A DNA stretch of 64,000 bases, taken from Pisolithus tinctorius (taxonomy: Eukaryota; Basidiomycota; Agaricomycetes; Boletales; Pisolithaceae). Position numbers and translations under genes: made by a program. Below, one piece after another: positions 23,625 through 36,007 of this stretch. Where the stretch lies: positions 1-64,000 of the forward strand of contig JANFAH010000001.1 in NCBI GenBank assembly GCA_024663395.1, written 5' to 3'. The notes beneath the pieces were generated by a model. That model ran no database searches. It was not told the origin of the DNA and saw only the letters and a program-made list of their open reading frames with translations. Numbering within the stretch: position 1 is the first letter of the stretch; each line of letters starts with the position of its first letter.

Positions 23625-24575
23625 TCAGACAAATAAATGGGGGAAATATAGGTACAACAAACATCCCATCGCCAACATGAATACAAATGCCATACCGTGC
23701 GGACTGGAGTTATCAACAGGCATGCAGCCGATATACTCCCTGAGTTTGGACAATTTCACTTCGCGATCCAGTCCCACATGTTGGATCCTATATCCATCCA
23801 AATATTGATCGAGTTCATGGTCTTTCAAATTGTTTATCATGCGCATGTCCAGCAGCGGAGGCAGGCCGCACTTCGCGGACATAGACAATAACAGAAGGTA
23901 GGTCAAAATTTCAGGAGATGCTAAAAGTATTTGGGACCATCGCTTACTGCAGTTGGCCACTGAACTCCACCATCTTTATTAACGAAGGGAATGATTTTGA
24001 ATGGGTGGTCAAGTCCCAAACCACGTTCAGCATTATAAATCTGACGACACATACAGAGAACAGGTCAGACTATGCGAGAAGCACAGGATGGCACTGACCT
24101 GACGAGAACTGACGAGAACATCAGTGATATGACCATTTGTGACATGCTGGGCATTGGCGACATCTTGGACTTGTCCAGAAGTCTCAGTTACGACATCCCG
24201 TGCCGCCTGCACCGATTGTCCAAGTTCAGCCAGGTGCTGGTCTACCGTAATGGTCTGATTCCGCAACGACTCAAGATTACTGTTCAACGACATGGAGCGC
24301 TGATCTACTCCATCGAGGATGTCAGACCGAAGGGTACCAAGGCGCGTATGCAACGGCTCGGTATGGCTCTGTAACATCTTGGCATGTTTGTCAACGGCAT
24401 TTTCCTGTACGACAGTGGCAAGAGTGTCAAGCCGTTGCTGGAGATTGCCAAGTCCAGAGGTGACTGGCTTCACAGCAGTCTCCACCGCAGACATGATAAG
24501 CTCCCGCATCGCAGCTTCCTTGTTTCGAGTCTCGGTCCCCCCAGCAGGATCCTGGTTCTTTGGTGGTACTGTCAT
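23625..24575 (-). CDS. Mug135-like tail-anchored coiled-coil protein, copy C
   Basis: Exons 24099-24575, 23948-24040 and 23625-23870 join to 271 residues. It is closest to copy A: same length within one residue, same exon sizes (middle exon 93 nt, last exon 246 nt), the coiled coil with SLRNQTITVDQHLAELGQ, the domain motifs GLGLDHPFKIIPFV, LPPLLDMRMINNLKDHELDQ and LSKLREYIGC, and a near-identical tail (MAFVFMLAMGCLLYLYF). All three copies are on the minus strand, 0.8-1.8 kb apart, each with its own promoter. Membrane of residence and partners are not deducible here. Confidence 0.75.
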
Positions 24576-25707
24576 ACTGTGGAATTATAAGCAGATAGTG
24601 GGCGCTGGTCACTGGCTGGGATCGTGCGATGGTGCGGTGCAACCTTTATCTTGCTTGATACTTATCTCCCCTTTCCATAGGCGCGTCCCAGGGTCAATAA
24701 AGTTTGCACTGCTCGACATCCATTTGTCATCTGACTTGCTGTGGATCGAATTACGACGCTCCGAATTTGCACAGTGCATAAGCGACCATGAGGTACAATC
24801 AACATCCCAGGTCGCTGCCCAATGCAACGGTTCAGCCATTGTGGTGGGATAGTACTTAGATATTGGAAACCGATCAACGCGATGCAGGTGAGATGTATTA
24901 AACACGACTATCGAGTTATTCCTCAATGCGCTTACCAGTACATGACGCTTGCACAAGAATCGGGCCACTGCATGGTGTTTGCTCGAGTCCTGAAGGATGA
25001 AGACAAGACCGAACTCCGAAGTGTACCAAATGGCTCCAGGCTAGGGGGACCCGAAGCTGTGAAGTACGCGATGACGCCTGGCGTATGGAAGAAGTGCTAC
25101 TGACATTGTGCTGTGGATATTTTGTATTGAACAACGGCACACGTTCCGGCGCCCAACAACGCGCCTGACATTGTCACTCATTGAAACCCTAAATTCGCTG
25201 AAGCGACCGAAAAGTCAAAGTTTTGAATTCCAAGACCGACTGTAAACCGGGTACATCCATCAAGGATCATCGATCACGCTGTAAAAAAGCTGCCTCATAC
25301 AAAAACAAAATCCTTTGGGGTTGGGTGAGGGATGGAAGAACAGGGAAACAGAGCAAACTATCATAGAAAAGAAGTACGCATACGAAAAGGGGTACGAAGG
25401 TTTCAAATCCGGTGATTAATACAGAAGTAAGATAATTCAGCCATCGGGTTATCCTTGTATTCATTTTCTCCTGTCTTCCTCGCGGCGAGAAGAAAAGAAG
25501 GGAGTGACTCTAGAAGACCGTATCGCCTTGTCGGGAATACACGTGTGTGAAGTGATGGTCGAAATGTAGAAGGCGGGATGAACGGTCTGATGAAAGATGA
25601 CACTGCAATGAGTTCATCAAGGAGAAACTATTTGATGGCCAAGACTCACTTTTCGGAACCCATGGCGACATTCGAACACTTTGGACACTTAAATGCTTGC
25701 GCTCCAA
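24576..25707. other. Intergenic region
   Basis: Upstream region of Mug135-like copy C and 3' flank of the next gene. Short frames only; no repeat or RNA recognised. Confidence 0.4.
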
Positions 25708-27189
25708 TTACGACCTATCCGGAACGGACATCAACGCCTCCAGCCTCTCCTCCAAGCCTCTTCCTAAACCTTCACGTGCCCACTCGCCGCCCAAGTCTTC
25801 CAACATCATCATGCCCTCTCTATCCCCAGTACCCCTGTCGCTTGCAGTTCTTCCACCTTCCCTCGTAAGGATATCACGATCTTGCCCACAAAGTCCGATA
25901 CCAGTGCACCCGGTATGCCCCGTGTACCCTGACACACGAGGAATATGCGGCGGGGGTTCCGCCACTGAGCAGTTTGTAAACGACGAGAGAGGAATAGTTG
26001 CCGCTGGGGTTGAGGCGAGGAGATCTGTGTAGGAGATGAAGGAGAGACGCTTTTGAGGTGGAGTGGGTGACGGCGGGTGTGAGAGACTAGTTGGGTGGAT
26101 GCAAGGGGAACCGGCTGCATAGGGTGAGCCTGCGGTGGTGGGGATAACGGAGTGTTGGGAAACAGGGGAGTGGATATGTGTCGTCATTTTCGTGGTGCCA
26201 ACCGTGGTGGTGGCATTCAGGTTGGGAGTTGCAGATGTAGCAGTATGAGCTGACGATTGCAGTTGCGATAGGGACTGGGAGGCAGGTAGGAGCATAGGTG
26301 GTTGTTCGGCCGTCGTTGTCGTAGGCGATCCTTGAGATCCATCGGTAGTAGACACCGTCGAATAATACACTGAGGTCGGTGTGCTCGCGCTCGGACTCGG
26401 GTGTGGCTGGTTATTCGGGATGGTCTTTGGTGGGGACATGGAAGGTGTGAGCGCCGACGGACTCGTTTGAATTGTCAATCTCTGCTGTTGCGGTTGTCCC
26501 GCTGAGGCGTCCTTGGGACTCGTCGAAGGAGTGAGTATGGGGAATGGAAGTGGCGGAAGGGGCGCGGAGGGTGACCCAGGTACGCTCAACAAGAGACTGG
26601 TGCGGGGGCCGGCCGTGGAACCGGGGGGACTGCGTATGGCCGTGCCAGTTGGGCTGGGGCTACGGCTTCTGAGGCTCCAATTGGGGCTGGCGAAGCCGCT
26701 GCCTCCGGGACGGAATGGACGCTCATAAGCCGGGGTAACGACGGCGATTTGGTCCTCTTCCATGGGGGATGCGGATGTAAGTACGGCAGCCGCGGTGTCG
26801 AGGACGGAAGGGACGTTTTGTTCGAGTTGTTCAGTGGTTTTAGAGCGGGGGATGCGATGTGGGTTGAGTGGGTGGATTTGGGAAAGGGGCGGGGATGTTG
26901 TTCCGAGTGGTTCGATGTCGCGCTCGAATATGGCAGAAGAGGAAGAGTGTCTGAACGAAACCATCAGTATGCAAAAAAAAGAAGCAGTGGCACAGACTCA
27001 CGCTGATGTGGGAGAGGAGGGGATGGACGAGGGCGAGCGAGAGCCTACTCTGACCGAACCAGTCTGGAGATGCTGAGATGTGTGGTTGGAGAGCCTGTGC
27101 TCCCTGTGAGAGGGGGTCAGCAGCGTCGAGTTGGATGTCATTCTGCGAAGATCCGTGGGGGGAGTGTGGTGACCCTGCGACGAGACCAT
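25708..27189 (-). CDS. Conserved low-complexity fungal protein, function unknown
   Basis: Two exons (27002-27189 and 25708-26950; GTGAGT donor, CAG acceptor) join in frame to 476 residues. The protein is Ser/Pro/Thr-rich with two ordered islands: SSSSAIFERDIEPLG near residue 65 and KRLSFISYTDLLASTPAATI near residue 350, plus an arginine/glutamate-rich C-terminus (GRGLEERLEALM). The AIFERD and RLSFISYxDLL islands recur in ascomycete and basidiomycete proteins of unknown role, which is why I call it conserved. Disorder and many SP sites suggest phosphoregulation; this is inference. Confidence 0.7.
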
Positions 27190-28261
27190 GTCTTATTTAC
27201 GAGGGGGGAAAGAGCGTCAGAGGGTCAGACTGAGCTATGGGGAGTATTTATATATGTACGTACTCTGCCGAGATGCTTCTGACGAGGTCATTTGACTTGA
27301 TCTGCTGGAGGGTTGGAGGAGCAGAGGAACTCAAACTGATGACGGACGCTGATGACAAGTCCCGGCACAGGTCCACAGGTCTCGGCGAGCTCCTTATCCG
27401 TGGTCCACGGGGTCCACACAGACACCACCTGTGCTGACGTCATGTGGATACCTTACAATGAAACAAAAAGCTGGCATACTAGAATCACTACCGGTGCACG
27501 ATTTTGTTCGAGAAATGGAAGGGCTATCTCAGAGCACGTGTATAGGATAAATTAATGAGGTGGCACGAAGGTCCGGGAACTAGGCCGCCACTACATATGT
27601 AGTGACAGACCGTGCAGCACCCCCGAATAGGACCGCTATGCTATCACCCCCTTGCTACACGGCTCTTAACCGGCACAGCGTAACTGACACCAACTGATAC
27701 CATGATCACTGGTACCCTGGAACATCGGAAAGAAAGCACTGCACATGGACGCAGCAAAGGACGGAGGGCCGACGGCTATGCTGATGACATGTCACAGACA
27801 TTTATTTTGAACCGTTAACACCGATGGAGTTCCCTTACTGTAGCAATTCTAGAAAGTGGTCGATCCTCCTCCTTACACGAGGAGTATATGTAAATGGGTC
27901 TAGGCCACAATGACGCGGCATGGTAGTACTATATAGTATATACACTTGATAAAACAAGGGGGGAACGGTTGCTGAGGCAACAATGTTGCCAATCCATCTG
28001 AAACGAGCCACATATGAATATAAAATGAGGAGCCTCGTCGATGTTCTATGCCATCGTCCCCGACATCGACTCGGTCGGCGTCGAGAGAGTGATTACATAA
28101 GATGGCACCAGGGACCTTCAAGGCAGCCATCTGTTCGATTTCTCGGCAGTCCTGTCATTCAAATCAAGTTACAGTTCTATAGTACCACTCTCCTGTGAGC
28201 GTCCTCGCCGGTCGCCTCACCCATTCCTTCCTTCCCCACATCGCTACCAAAGGAAGCCGGG
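27190..28261. other. Divergent intergenic region
   Basis: Lies between divergently transcribed genes (the low-complexity protein leftward, KRE6 rightward) and should hold both promoters. No coding or repeat signal recognised. Confidence 0.5.
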
Positions 28262-31200
28262 ATGGCGGAGAGCTCAGAGACGTCCGAATCGTCGACCTCG
28301 TCTCGGCTGGTGTCTTCCGGGAACGACCCCTCCCCGCTGCCCGCCAGCGTGTCCGGGACAGACTCGCCAAGCGTCGACGCCCTCTCGTCTCCGGCGCCCT
28401 CCGACCGTCTTGACGACCCCCTCCAATCCTTCCTTGCCCAGCGCACAGTCAGCCCCTCCGCCATCACCGATTCCTCGCATCCACCTGAATCTTACTCGCC
28501 AAGGCCAGGACCCTCTCGTTCCCCCGCAAGCGCATTCGTGTCCTCTCCTCTCAACCCAAATGCAACGGTATCATCCCAACTGCGGTCTCGCCCTCACTCC
28601 ACCCAGGGCATTTCTTTCCCAAGAGTCGCTTCCGAAGATTCCCAAGTCCTGGGCTCCCAGTTCGTTTCTCCTCGTGGCCAGCGCGGCTCCATGATTCTCT
28701 ACCGGCTCTCCATCCCAGACGGTCGAAGAGAGGCCCCTTCTGCGTCTACGGCTCTCCACTCGCCCGGACCCATCCCTGCTGTTCGCAATTCCATCCTATC
28801 CACTTCAGGAGACTCTATAGTCTCGCTCTCGGCAGATTCAAAGTATCCTTATGGCCCATCTAGACACGGCGCTCTCGTCCCATACGTCTACGATCCCGAT
28901 CTTGACCACAATCCCAACGAACCCGACATAGATGACTTCCTTCATGACCCCGAAGGCCTCCACCCCACAAAGACATCTCTAATTAATTTGCGTGGTCTTC
29001 TCAATGTCGGATCGCTCACTGTCCTTATTTTTGGCCTCCTCTGTCTATTCGTTTTTTATCCCGTGTTTAGATATTTTGAAGATAAATCCATCAATGCTGC
29101 CATTGTTGGGAACGTGCTTGTCAATTCCACAGGGCAGGTGCCAGTACCAGGAAGCCTGTACGTCCTGACTTTTTTTTTTCTTGGCAGGGATATACGTGGA
29201 CACATCATATTCACTACGTGCATTTACGTGCCTCGTTCTTAGGTACACCATGGCTCACGTGATCGATCCTTCGACGCCCATCAATGCACTCACCCGTACC
29301 GGTTTCGACAATTATACCTACGACCTTGTTTTCTCCGACGAATTCAATCAACCTGGACGAACTTTTTGGCCGGGTGACGATCCCTACTGGGAAGCCGCCA
29401 ACGTCTGGTACTGGTCCACCGATGATCAGGAGTGGTATGACCCTGGTCAGGTCTCGACCAAAGAAGGAGGGTATTTGAGTATCGTGTTGGACCAAGTGGA
29501 GGATAAAGGGATGCCATACAGAAGTGGGATGTTGCAGAGTTGGAACAAGTTCTGTTTCACGAGGGGGTATATTGAGGTGTCGGTGATTTTGCCGGGACCA
29601 AACGAGGAGTCAAAGGGATATGTGCGTGTCTCGCCCCTTATCCTCGTCAAGTGCTTCATTCTAATCTGGGCGTGTGGGCGGGGCGTAGTGGCCCGGCGCG
29701 TGGACGATGGGAAATCTCGCACGACCTGGATTTGGCGCGACCACGGACGGTGTATGGCCTTACTCGTACGTTCTCTTTCTCTCTCCCCATTTATATTGGG
29801 GCGTCTTTCTTATATGATTTGGTTGACTTTTACCGGGACCCCGGGCGTTCCGCAGATACGATTCTTGCGACGTAGGCACATTCCCGAACCAGACGTACGT
29901 CAATGGATCTGGGCCTGCGGCTGCCCTCATGTCGGAGGCATCCCAATCAAAATATAATTACGCGTTATCGTGGTTACCTGGTCAGCGGCTCTCGTGAGTC
30001 TGCTTCTCCCTCCTTCGCTTCTCTGTTCATCTGTGTTCTCGACCCCGTATCCTCACCACTCAACAGCTCATGCACTTGTCCTAATGAAGACCACCCTGGT
30101 CCCTCTCCTACAGTGGGGCGTGGGGCACCTGAAATTGATATCCTCGAGGTTGAACACAACAAGTTAGGCGGAACGGGACAGATGGTGTCTCAGAGTGCGC
30201 AGTTTGCACCGTTCACGCATGATTATTTGTATGGAAACGAGACAAACGAGATGTGGGAGGTGTTCGGGAGTCAAACCGTGCCGAATGCTTATCAGTGTGT
30301 CACAATTACTAATTTCATTCGTGGGGTGCTAACAATCATGGCGTTTGGTGTAGTGGGTCGGCCGTGTGAGTTTGTCGGTTCTCTCTCTTTTTTTGCCTTT
30401 CTTTTCTGGGCAAGTAGTACAGTGGATTAATCAGATCCTGCCTTTCGATCGTGGATATGTAGGCAGCAAGCGGTATCTGCGTTGACGGAGCTTCCTTCGG
30501 ATGTTTATGTTGGATCTGGGAATCAGTTCACTACGTTCGGTGTGTCTCCGGTCCCATCTTTTCGCCCACCCACTCCCCTTCCCTTTCAACCTGACATGAG
30601 AACGAATACTAGGTTTCGAATACTGGTCCAACCCTACAAACTCCTCCGATGGATACATCATCTGGCAAACAGGTGGACAGCCAACTGCCAGACTCGGTGC
30701 CGCAGCGTTGGGTCCGGATTTGGTTCTGAACGGGACACAGGTCGGACAGAGGTTGATTTCATTGGAGCCGATGGTGAGTCGTTCGTCTACGTGGGTTTTT
30801 GAGGTTTCAACTCTTTTTCATTAGAGCATCGTGTTGAATCTTGGAATGTCACGTGAGTGTGGTGTTTCGTTCGGTTAGGGGTCAGGCTCCCATTCCGGTT
30901 CTTGACCTTGCAGCCAACTGGCAAACCATCGATGCGAGTACGCTATCTTTTCCCGCCGAGATGCGAGTTGACTACGTCCGAGTGTATCAACGACGCGGAG
31001 AGACAAATATCGGATGTAGTCCGCGAGATTTCCCGACGGAGGATTATATTAAACGGCATCTGGATTCGTATATGAGTGCGTTCCCTCTCGCATTTCTCAC
31101 GCACATCTACATTCTTCCTATCTTTTGTTGGCCGTCTTTCTTGCGCCGTGCGGGCCGGCGTGTGTACTGGTGTGGGCATGCTGACGCGTGTTTTCGCAGA

Positions 31201-31314
31201 CCCAAATCTGACGCAATGGAATTATCCGCAACCGAAGAATGGTTTGGTACGTGGTCGTTGATCGCTTCGGTAATCCGTAACTCAGCTGGTCATTAGTACG
31301 CTGGGGGGTGCTAA
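28262..31314 (+). CDS. KRE6: KRE6/SKN1-type beta-1,6-glucan synthesis protein (GH16)
   Basis: Multi-exon gene from [10 protein letters not shown] to a final mini-exon ending GLYAGGC, stop at 31312-31314. Exon 1 (28262-29157) encodes a long Ser/Pro-rich cytosolic N-terminus and a transmembrane helix ([18 protein letters not shown]): type II topology. Later exons (from 29243, with introns around 29622-29688 and 29766 onward) give [53 protein letters not shown], the GH16 catalytic motif [17 protein letters not shown], and the terminal NPNLTQW-like block. Family knowledge: these Golgi/ER membrane proteins are needed for cell-wall beta-1,6-glucan. Exons I traced join in frame, so the gene appears intact. 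Confidence 0.92.
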
Positions 31315-33008
31315 TTTGGTGCTCTTCCGGTTGTCTGTGCCCGCGTTGTCTCGTTCGGGCACGGGCGACGGGGTTGACTTTGACGGAACGATGCGGTCGA
31401 TACTGTAGCTTCCTAGGCATTTTTCGATCGACTTGGAGATGGAGTTTTGAATCTGGCCGACACCCAAGATTCTGCATGAACAAAAGGGCAAGACTTACCG
31501 CGTTATCGTTATCAGGTTGAACCACTCTACGCTACTTATGATCATCCTACTAGCTACGACCAAGGGACTGTACATTTTTAGGCAACGAACGCTCAGGACC
31601 GACGCGTCTTCCCTACCTTCTTTTTCTCCCAATATTGTTGAGGTTTTTCGTAGTTGATACATTCATCGTCTTGTCTCGCGTTTGTGTTCATTGCATAGTA
31701 TGGCCGCACGCCATAATATCCGATCCACTCTAGATACAGTATTCAATTATTTGATCTGTGGTTAGGGCTACGTACACATTTCAGTGTGTTGTGCATGTAC
31801 TGTCGTGCCGTTTGGGTATCTTGGTATATTCCATCTTAAGAATATATGAACGCAAAGAAGACCAGCTTTTCTTTTCCTTTTTATAGGCACCCATCTGTTC
31901 TAATATACATACATTTCTTCTCTGTTGCGGGCGGATGCGACAGCTTCATATCCCACCATCCACCTCTTTTACCGCCACACGGATCGTGTAATATGCCCAC
32001 TCCTGTGGTCAATCGGCTGAATAGTGGTGTGACCTCAATGCCACCAGTGATAAGGCTTTGTATGGACGTGGTAGGCGTTGGGGAGGCGATTCGAAGCGGT
32101 TGGCTCCCATCAGCCGCGATCCGTGTCCGGTCTGGTGGAGCGGACTGCCTGGATAGGGACTTAAGAAGTAATGTACAACAGTCCTCGCTGACTCCCGAAG
32201 AACGCCGCTGATTCTGACTTCTGCATCTTCTAACAGATTGCATATGGATGGCAATACATGACCTCTCGAGACCGTGCTGTAGGACAAGTAGAAGGGTAGT
32301 GTGGTAAGTAGTGTGAAGAAACTTTCATTGAGGAGTAACCGCCAGCAGTGGTTTTGACAGGTCGTCATATCAAACAAGCTGGATCATCATCTCTTCGGTC
32401 GCGCTGTGACTCAATGAGAATAATGCACATGTCCGTATTTCTCGCCGTACAGGTACGGTGTTCGTTTGCCGACCCGCGGTGCTACCCGAGAACAACCCCC
32501 CCCCCCAGAAGTCTGCATGTATTCCTCTACTAAAACTGGTGATTCAGGGGAGAGAGGGGATGGGGGGTTCCCAGGCGGCCGCGGTGCTCCGACAGTGACG
32601 GTGACGGTACAATATACAAGCTTGTTTCTGGCTCTGGATCAGGGGCATGTAACACAGTGCCAAGATTGTATAATAAGAACTGGAGTGAGGAGGTGACAGT
32701 CGTTAAGAAAATAAGGTTCATTGGTACGCTTCGCAAACTTCTTCGCCGCAAGTCTCGACTTACAGCAAGTTCAGCTTCGGGTCTTGCGTCGGTGGAGAAT
32801 AATCAGGCCTCCTCTAAGTTCGTGATTAGATTTGCCTAATCGAGGTGTGGGGTGTTCGTGCCATGTGTTGCAACGTTCGCCTCCCCCTTCCATGTATTTA
32901 TCCGCGCATCCCCTTTAAAATGAAACACGCATCTATCCCCGTGTGTATCTCCTTGACTTCCATCTTTCTCCCTAGTCTCACAGACGACTGTCCACGTTCA
33001 CGTCTAGA
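31315..33008. other. Intergenic region; from about 31700 part of duplication copy 1
   Basis: No complete gene recognised. From about 31704 (CACGCCATAATATCC) the DNA is a diverged, co-linear match of the sequence starting near 43112. A C homopolymer of about 13 bases lies near 32497. Confidence 0.55.
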
Positions 33009-35475
33009 ATGGCCGGCCTGGAACCGGACCGCGAGATTCCTGCTGCTTTGGCAGAGGTTGAACATCACGAGAAATATGCTTACGACTATACTTTACGAAA
33101 GAAAGGTACGATATCAGACGAAGCTGCCGATAGGGTCGATCCCATTCACGAGGGATTGGAGTTTCCAACCCAGGAAGAGCTTATCGCTCTTCGCAGGGTG
33201 TCAGATGCCATACCGTGGACTGCTTACAGTCAGTTTTTACTTTCGTCTACGTACCAGCGTTCCTGACGTAGTTGAGCAGTGATCGCCGTCGTAGAACTGG
33301 CTGAACGATTTTCTGTCAGTATTATTTTTTTGACATTTGAAGTCGAACCCACTGAGGAATTCCGCGTCATCCATAGTATTATGGTGTGTGTTGTTTGACT
33401 TCCCATATCAGCTCTTCAACATCCGTTTCACGTGATAGGTGCAAGTGCGGTCTTCGTAAGTTTTACTTCGTTCTTGCTGAATGTTCAACAGTGCCCACTG
33501 AGCGTGGCAGGTGAATTTCATCCAACAGCCACTTCCACCCAATTCAACCACCGGGGCAGGCGGTTTGAATGGCCAGTCTGGTGCCCTTGGGAGAGGTCAA
33601 CAAATGTCTACGGGTCTCACGACCTTTTACCAATTCTGGTGTGTAAACCTCAGTGGGTGCTCACTAGCACCTTGCAACCAGACATTTCACGACCATACAG
33701 GTCGTCCGGAACGCCTATAGCAGGTGCCTACGTCGCAGACACCTATTGGGGTCGTTACAAGACCGTTTGCGTGTGCGTCGCAATCGCCATGCTCGGTCAT
33801 GTTATCATGATTATCTCGGCCATACCTGGTATCATCGGAAGCGATGCCTCTGTCGGACTGTTTACTCTTTCTTTGATAGTCACTGGCATGGGTGCGGGCG
33901 GGTTCAAGTCCAATATCTCCCCTCTAGTGGCGGAACAATACCGCCGAACAAAGATGTTTATCTCGGTAACAAAGAAAGGGGAACGGGTTATCGTGGACCC
34001 CAGCTTGACAACGTCTAGAATTTACATGGTCAGATGCGATGCCATTTGGTCCCTATGATTTAGAGCTCATGTTACACCAGTACTTTTATCTCTTCATTAA
34101 CATCGGCGCGCTCGTCGGTCAGATAAGTATGGTATACGCGGAAAAGGTTCGAGTTGCACGGTGTTGTGTTTTTTATCTTCTTTTGATCGCTCAGCCTTTC
34201 TATCCAGTTCGTCGGGTACTGGCTAGCCTATACACTTCCGACCGCTGTTTTCCTTCTCTCCCCTTTGGTTTTGTGGTATGGACACGGCAAGTATAGCACT
34301 TCACCACCGACGGGTTCAGTGCTCGCCACTACAGTCCGTGTCTGGCGATATGCTATGCGCGGACGATGGAGCTGGAACCCTATCAAGACCGTTCGCAACC
34401 TCACCGCCGACGACTTCTGGGAGAGTGCCAAGCCAAGCAAGGTGATCGGTGAGAAACCGGCATGGATGAGGTTTGATGATAACTGGGTGGAAGAAGTTCG
34501 TCGTGGGTTTAAAGCTTGCTCCGTGTTCCTGTGGTTCCCAGTTTATTGTGGGTGGCCACTTGTAATGCGTGCTGGGCGCTGATGTGGAGCGGAACTTGTA
34601 GGGTTGTCCTACAATCAATTGAACAATAATTTGACATCGCAAGCTGCTACCATGAGCACGCATGGTCTACCTAACGACATTCTTTCTAACCTGGATCCTT
34701 TGGCTCTCATCATCTTTATCCCGCTCTGTGACTTGGTCGTGAGTGCCCTGCCTCCTTCCTGATTGTCTGTGGTTTATGACGGTCCTGTCAGTTCTACCCT
34801 GCTCTCGTCCGATGGAGGATCAACTTCAAGCCCTTGCAAAAGATCGCTTTTGGGTTCTATACTGGTGCTGCCGCCATGGTATGGGCGGCTGTCGTCCAGT
34901 ACTACATTTACAAGGTAATCTCCCCTATTCCTATGTGATGACATCCGACGGATGCCTAATCATCAGACAAATCCATGCGGATACTATGCCGGTACATGTG
35001 TCGACAGCAACGGGAACCCATTGGTATCCCCTTTGAACGTGTGGATTCAGAGCGGATCGTTAGTACTGAGTTTTCGCCTCGTTGCTAACAATTCACCCGT
35101 GGGTGTCTCCAGGTATATCTTGGTTGCGATTAGCGAGATCCTTGCTTCGATCACGGGTCTGGAGTATGCGTTCACTAAGGCGCCGAGGAACATGCGGTCG
35201 CTCGTCATGTCTATGTTCCTCTTTACGAATGCTGTCGCAGCCGCCATCGGCGAAGCCTTCGTTTGTGAGTGCCTTGTCGCGCGTTGCCATGTGGGTGTAA
35301 TACTTACCACTAGCGGTAGCCCTCTCGACTGACCCGTTGCTCGTCTGGAACTACGGTTCCGTCGCTGTTATATGTGGTATTTCTGGCGTCATGTTCCGGA
35401 TCCTCGTGAGGAAGTTGAATTCCGAAGAAGACAGATTGAACAATATGGCTGAAGGACGGTTTGACTGATAATTTG
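31700..35475 (+). repeat. Segmental duplication, copy 1 (about 3.8 kb)
   Basis: Co-linear matches with 43108-48410: 31704-31830 with 43112-43240; 32036-32130 with 43738-43830; 32265-32425 with 43940-44075; 32539-32600 with 45305-45360; and the whole PTR2 gene. Similarity is patchy upstream and very high inside PTR2, where introns match almost base for base. Confidence 0.8.
33009..35468 (+). CDS. PTR2: Proton-coupled di/tripeptide transporter (POT/PTR2 family), copy 1
   Basis: Thirteen exons join in frame to 597 residues: 33009-33228, 33280-33314, 33377-33383, 33439-33455, 33511-33638, 33701-34028, 34081-34146, 34208-34547, 34602-34738, 34792-34914, 34967-35058, 35113-35264, 35320-35468. Motifs: IAVVELAERFSYYG, GAYVADTYWGRYK (POT signature), GMGAGGFKSNISPLVAEQY, WLSYNQLNNNLTSQA, LEYAFTKAPRNMRSLVMS. 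These define a 12-helix plasma-membrane importer of small peptides. Exon 3 is a 7-nt microexon (TATTATG) supplying YYG, and exon 4 has only 17 nt. All introns are GT-AG and no stop interrupts the frame, so the gene looks functional. Confidence 0.9.
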
Positions 35476-36007
35476 GTTCTGGGTGCTTAGTTTTCTGGGG
35501 TTTGAGGCGATGAGAATAGTGATGCCTCGTTTCGTTTTGTCCGTCTCGTGTAGTAATGTATTATTTATGATAGTGTTAGCGAAATGAACATTGATCGACG
35601 GCACAATCTGTCCTCGCGTGACCAAAATGTTAGGTCCTGACGATGGGGACCACTGTCCTCCACAAAATTCTGCCGCAAGCACAGGGATGGGCATTAGTTC
35701 CAAAATATGTCAGAAAACCGTGCATAATCACGGGCGCAATGCAGAAGGTAACAGGTGGTAATAGAGGAACTGAAAGACAATGGACCAAGAGACGGCGAGA
35801 GGGAGTGGGGTGGAAGTTACTCCTACATTTTAAGTCACTACCTCGATGTTTAAGTTCCCGAAACTCGCAAAGAACCACTTCGTACAGGTATCCTAGCACG
35901 TCCCCCTCCTTGCGTATGAAGTACAATGTAATCGTGAAGGCGACCATCTGCGTTACAACGATCCAATCCGTGGCCTTCGGCTATGCAGACCGTGGTAGTC
36001 GTTGATC
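35469..36007. other. Convergent intergenic region
   Basis: Separates the 3' ends of PTR2 copy 1 and the chitinase gene. No coding or repeat signal recognised. Confidence 0.5.

Noticed and set aside
33280..33510. PTR2 copy 1 as a pseudogene because ERFS is not followed by YYG in the same exon
   Set aside because: A 7-nt microexon flanked by GT-AG introns restores YYG and the frame, and is conserved in copy 2.
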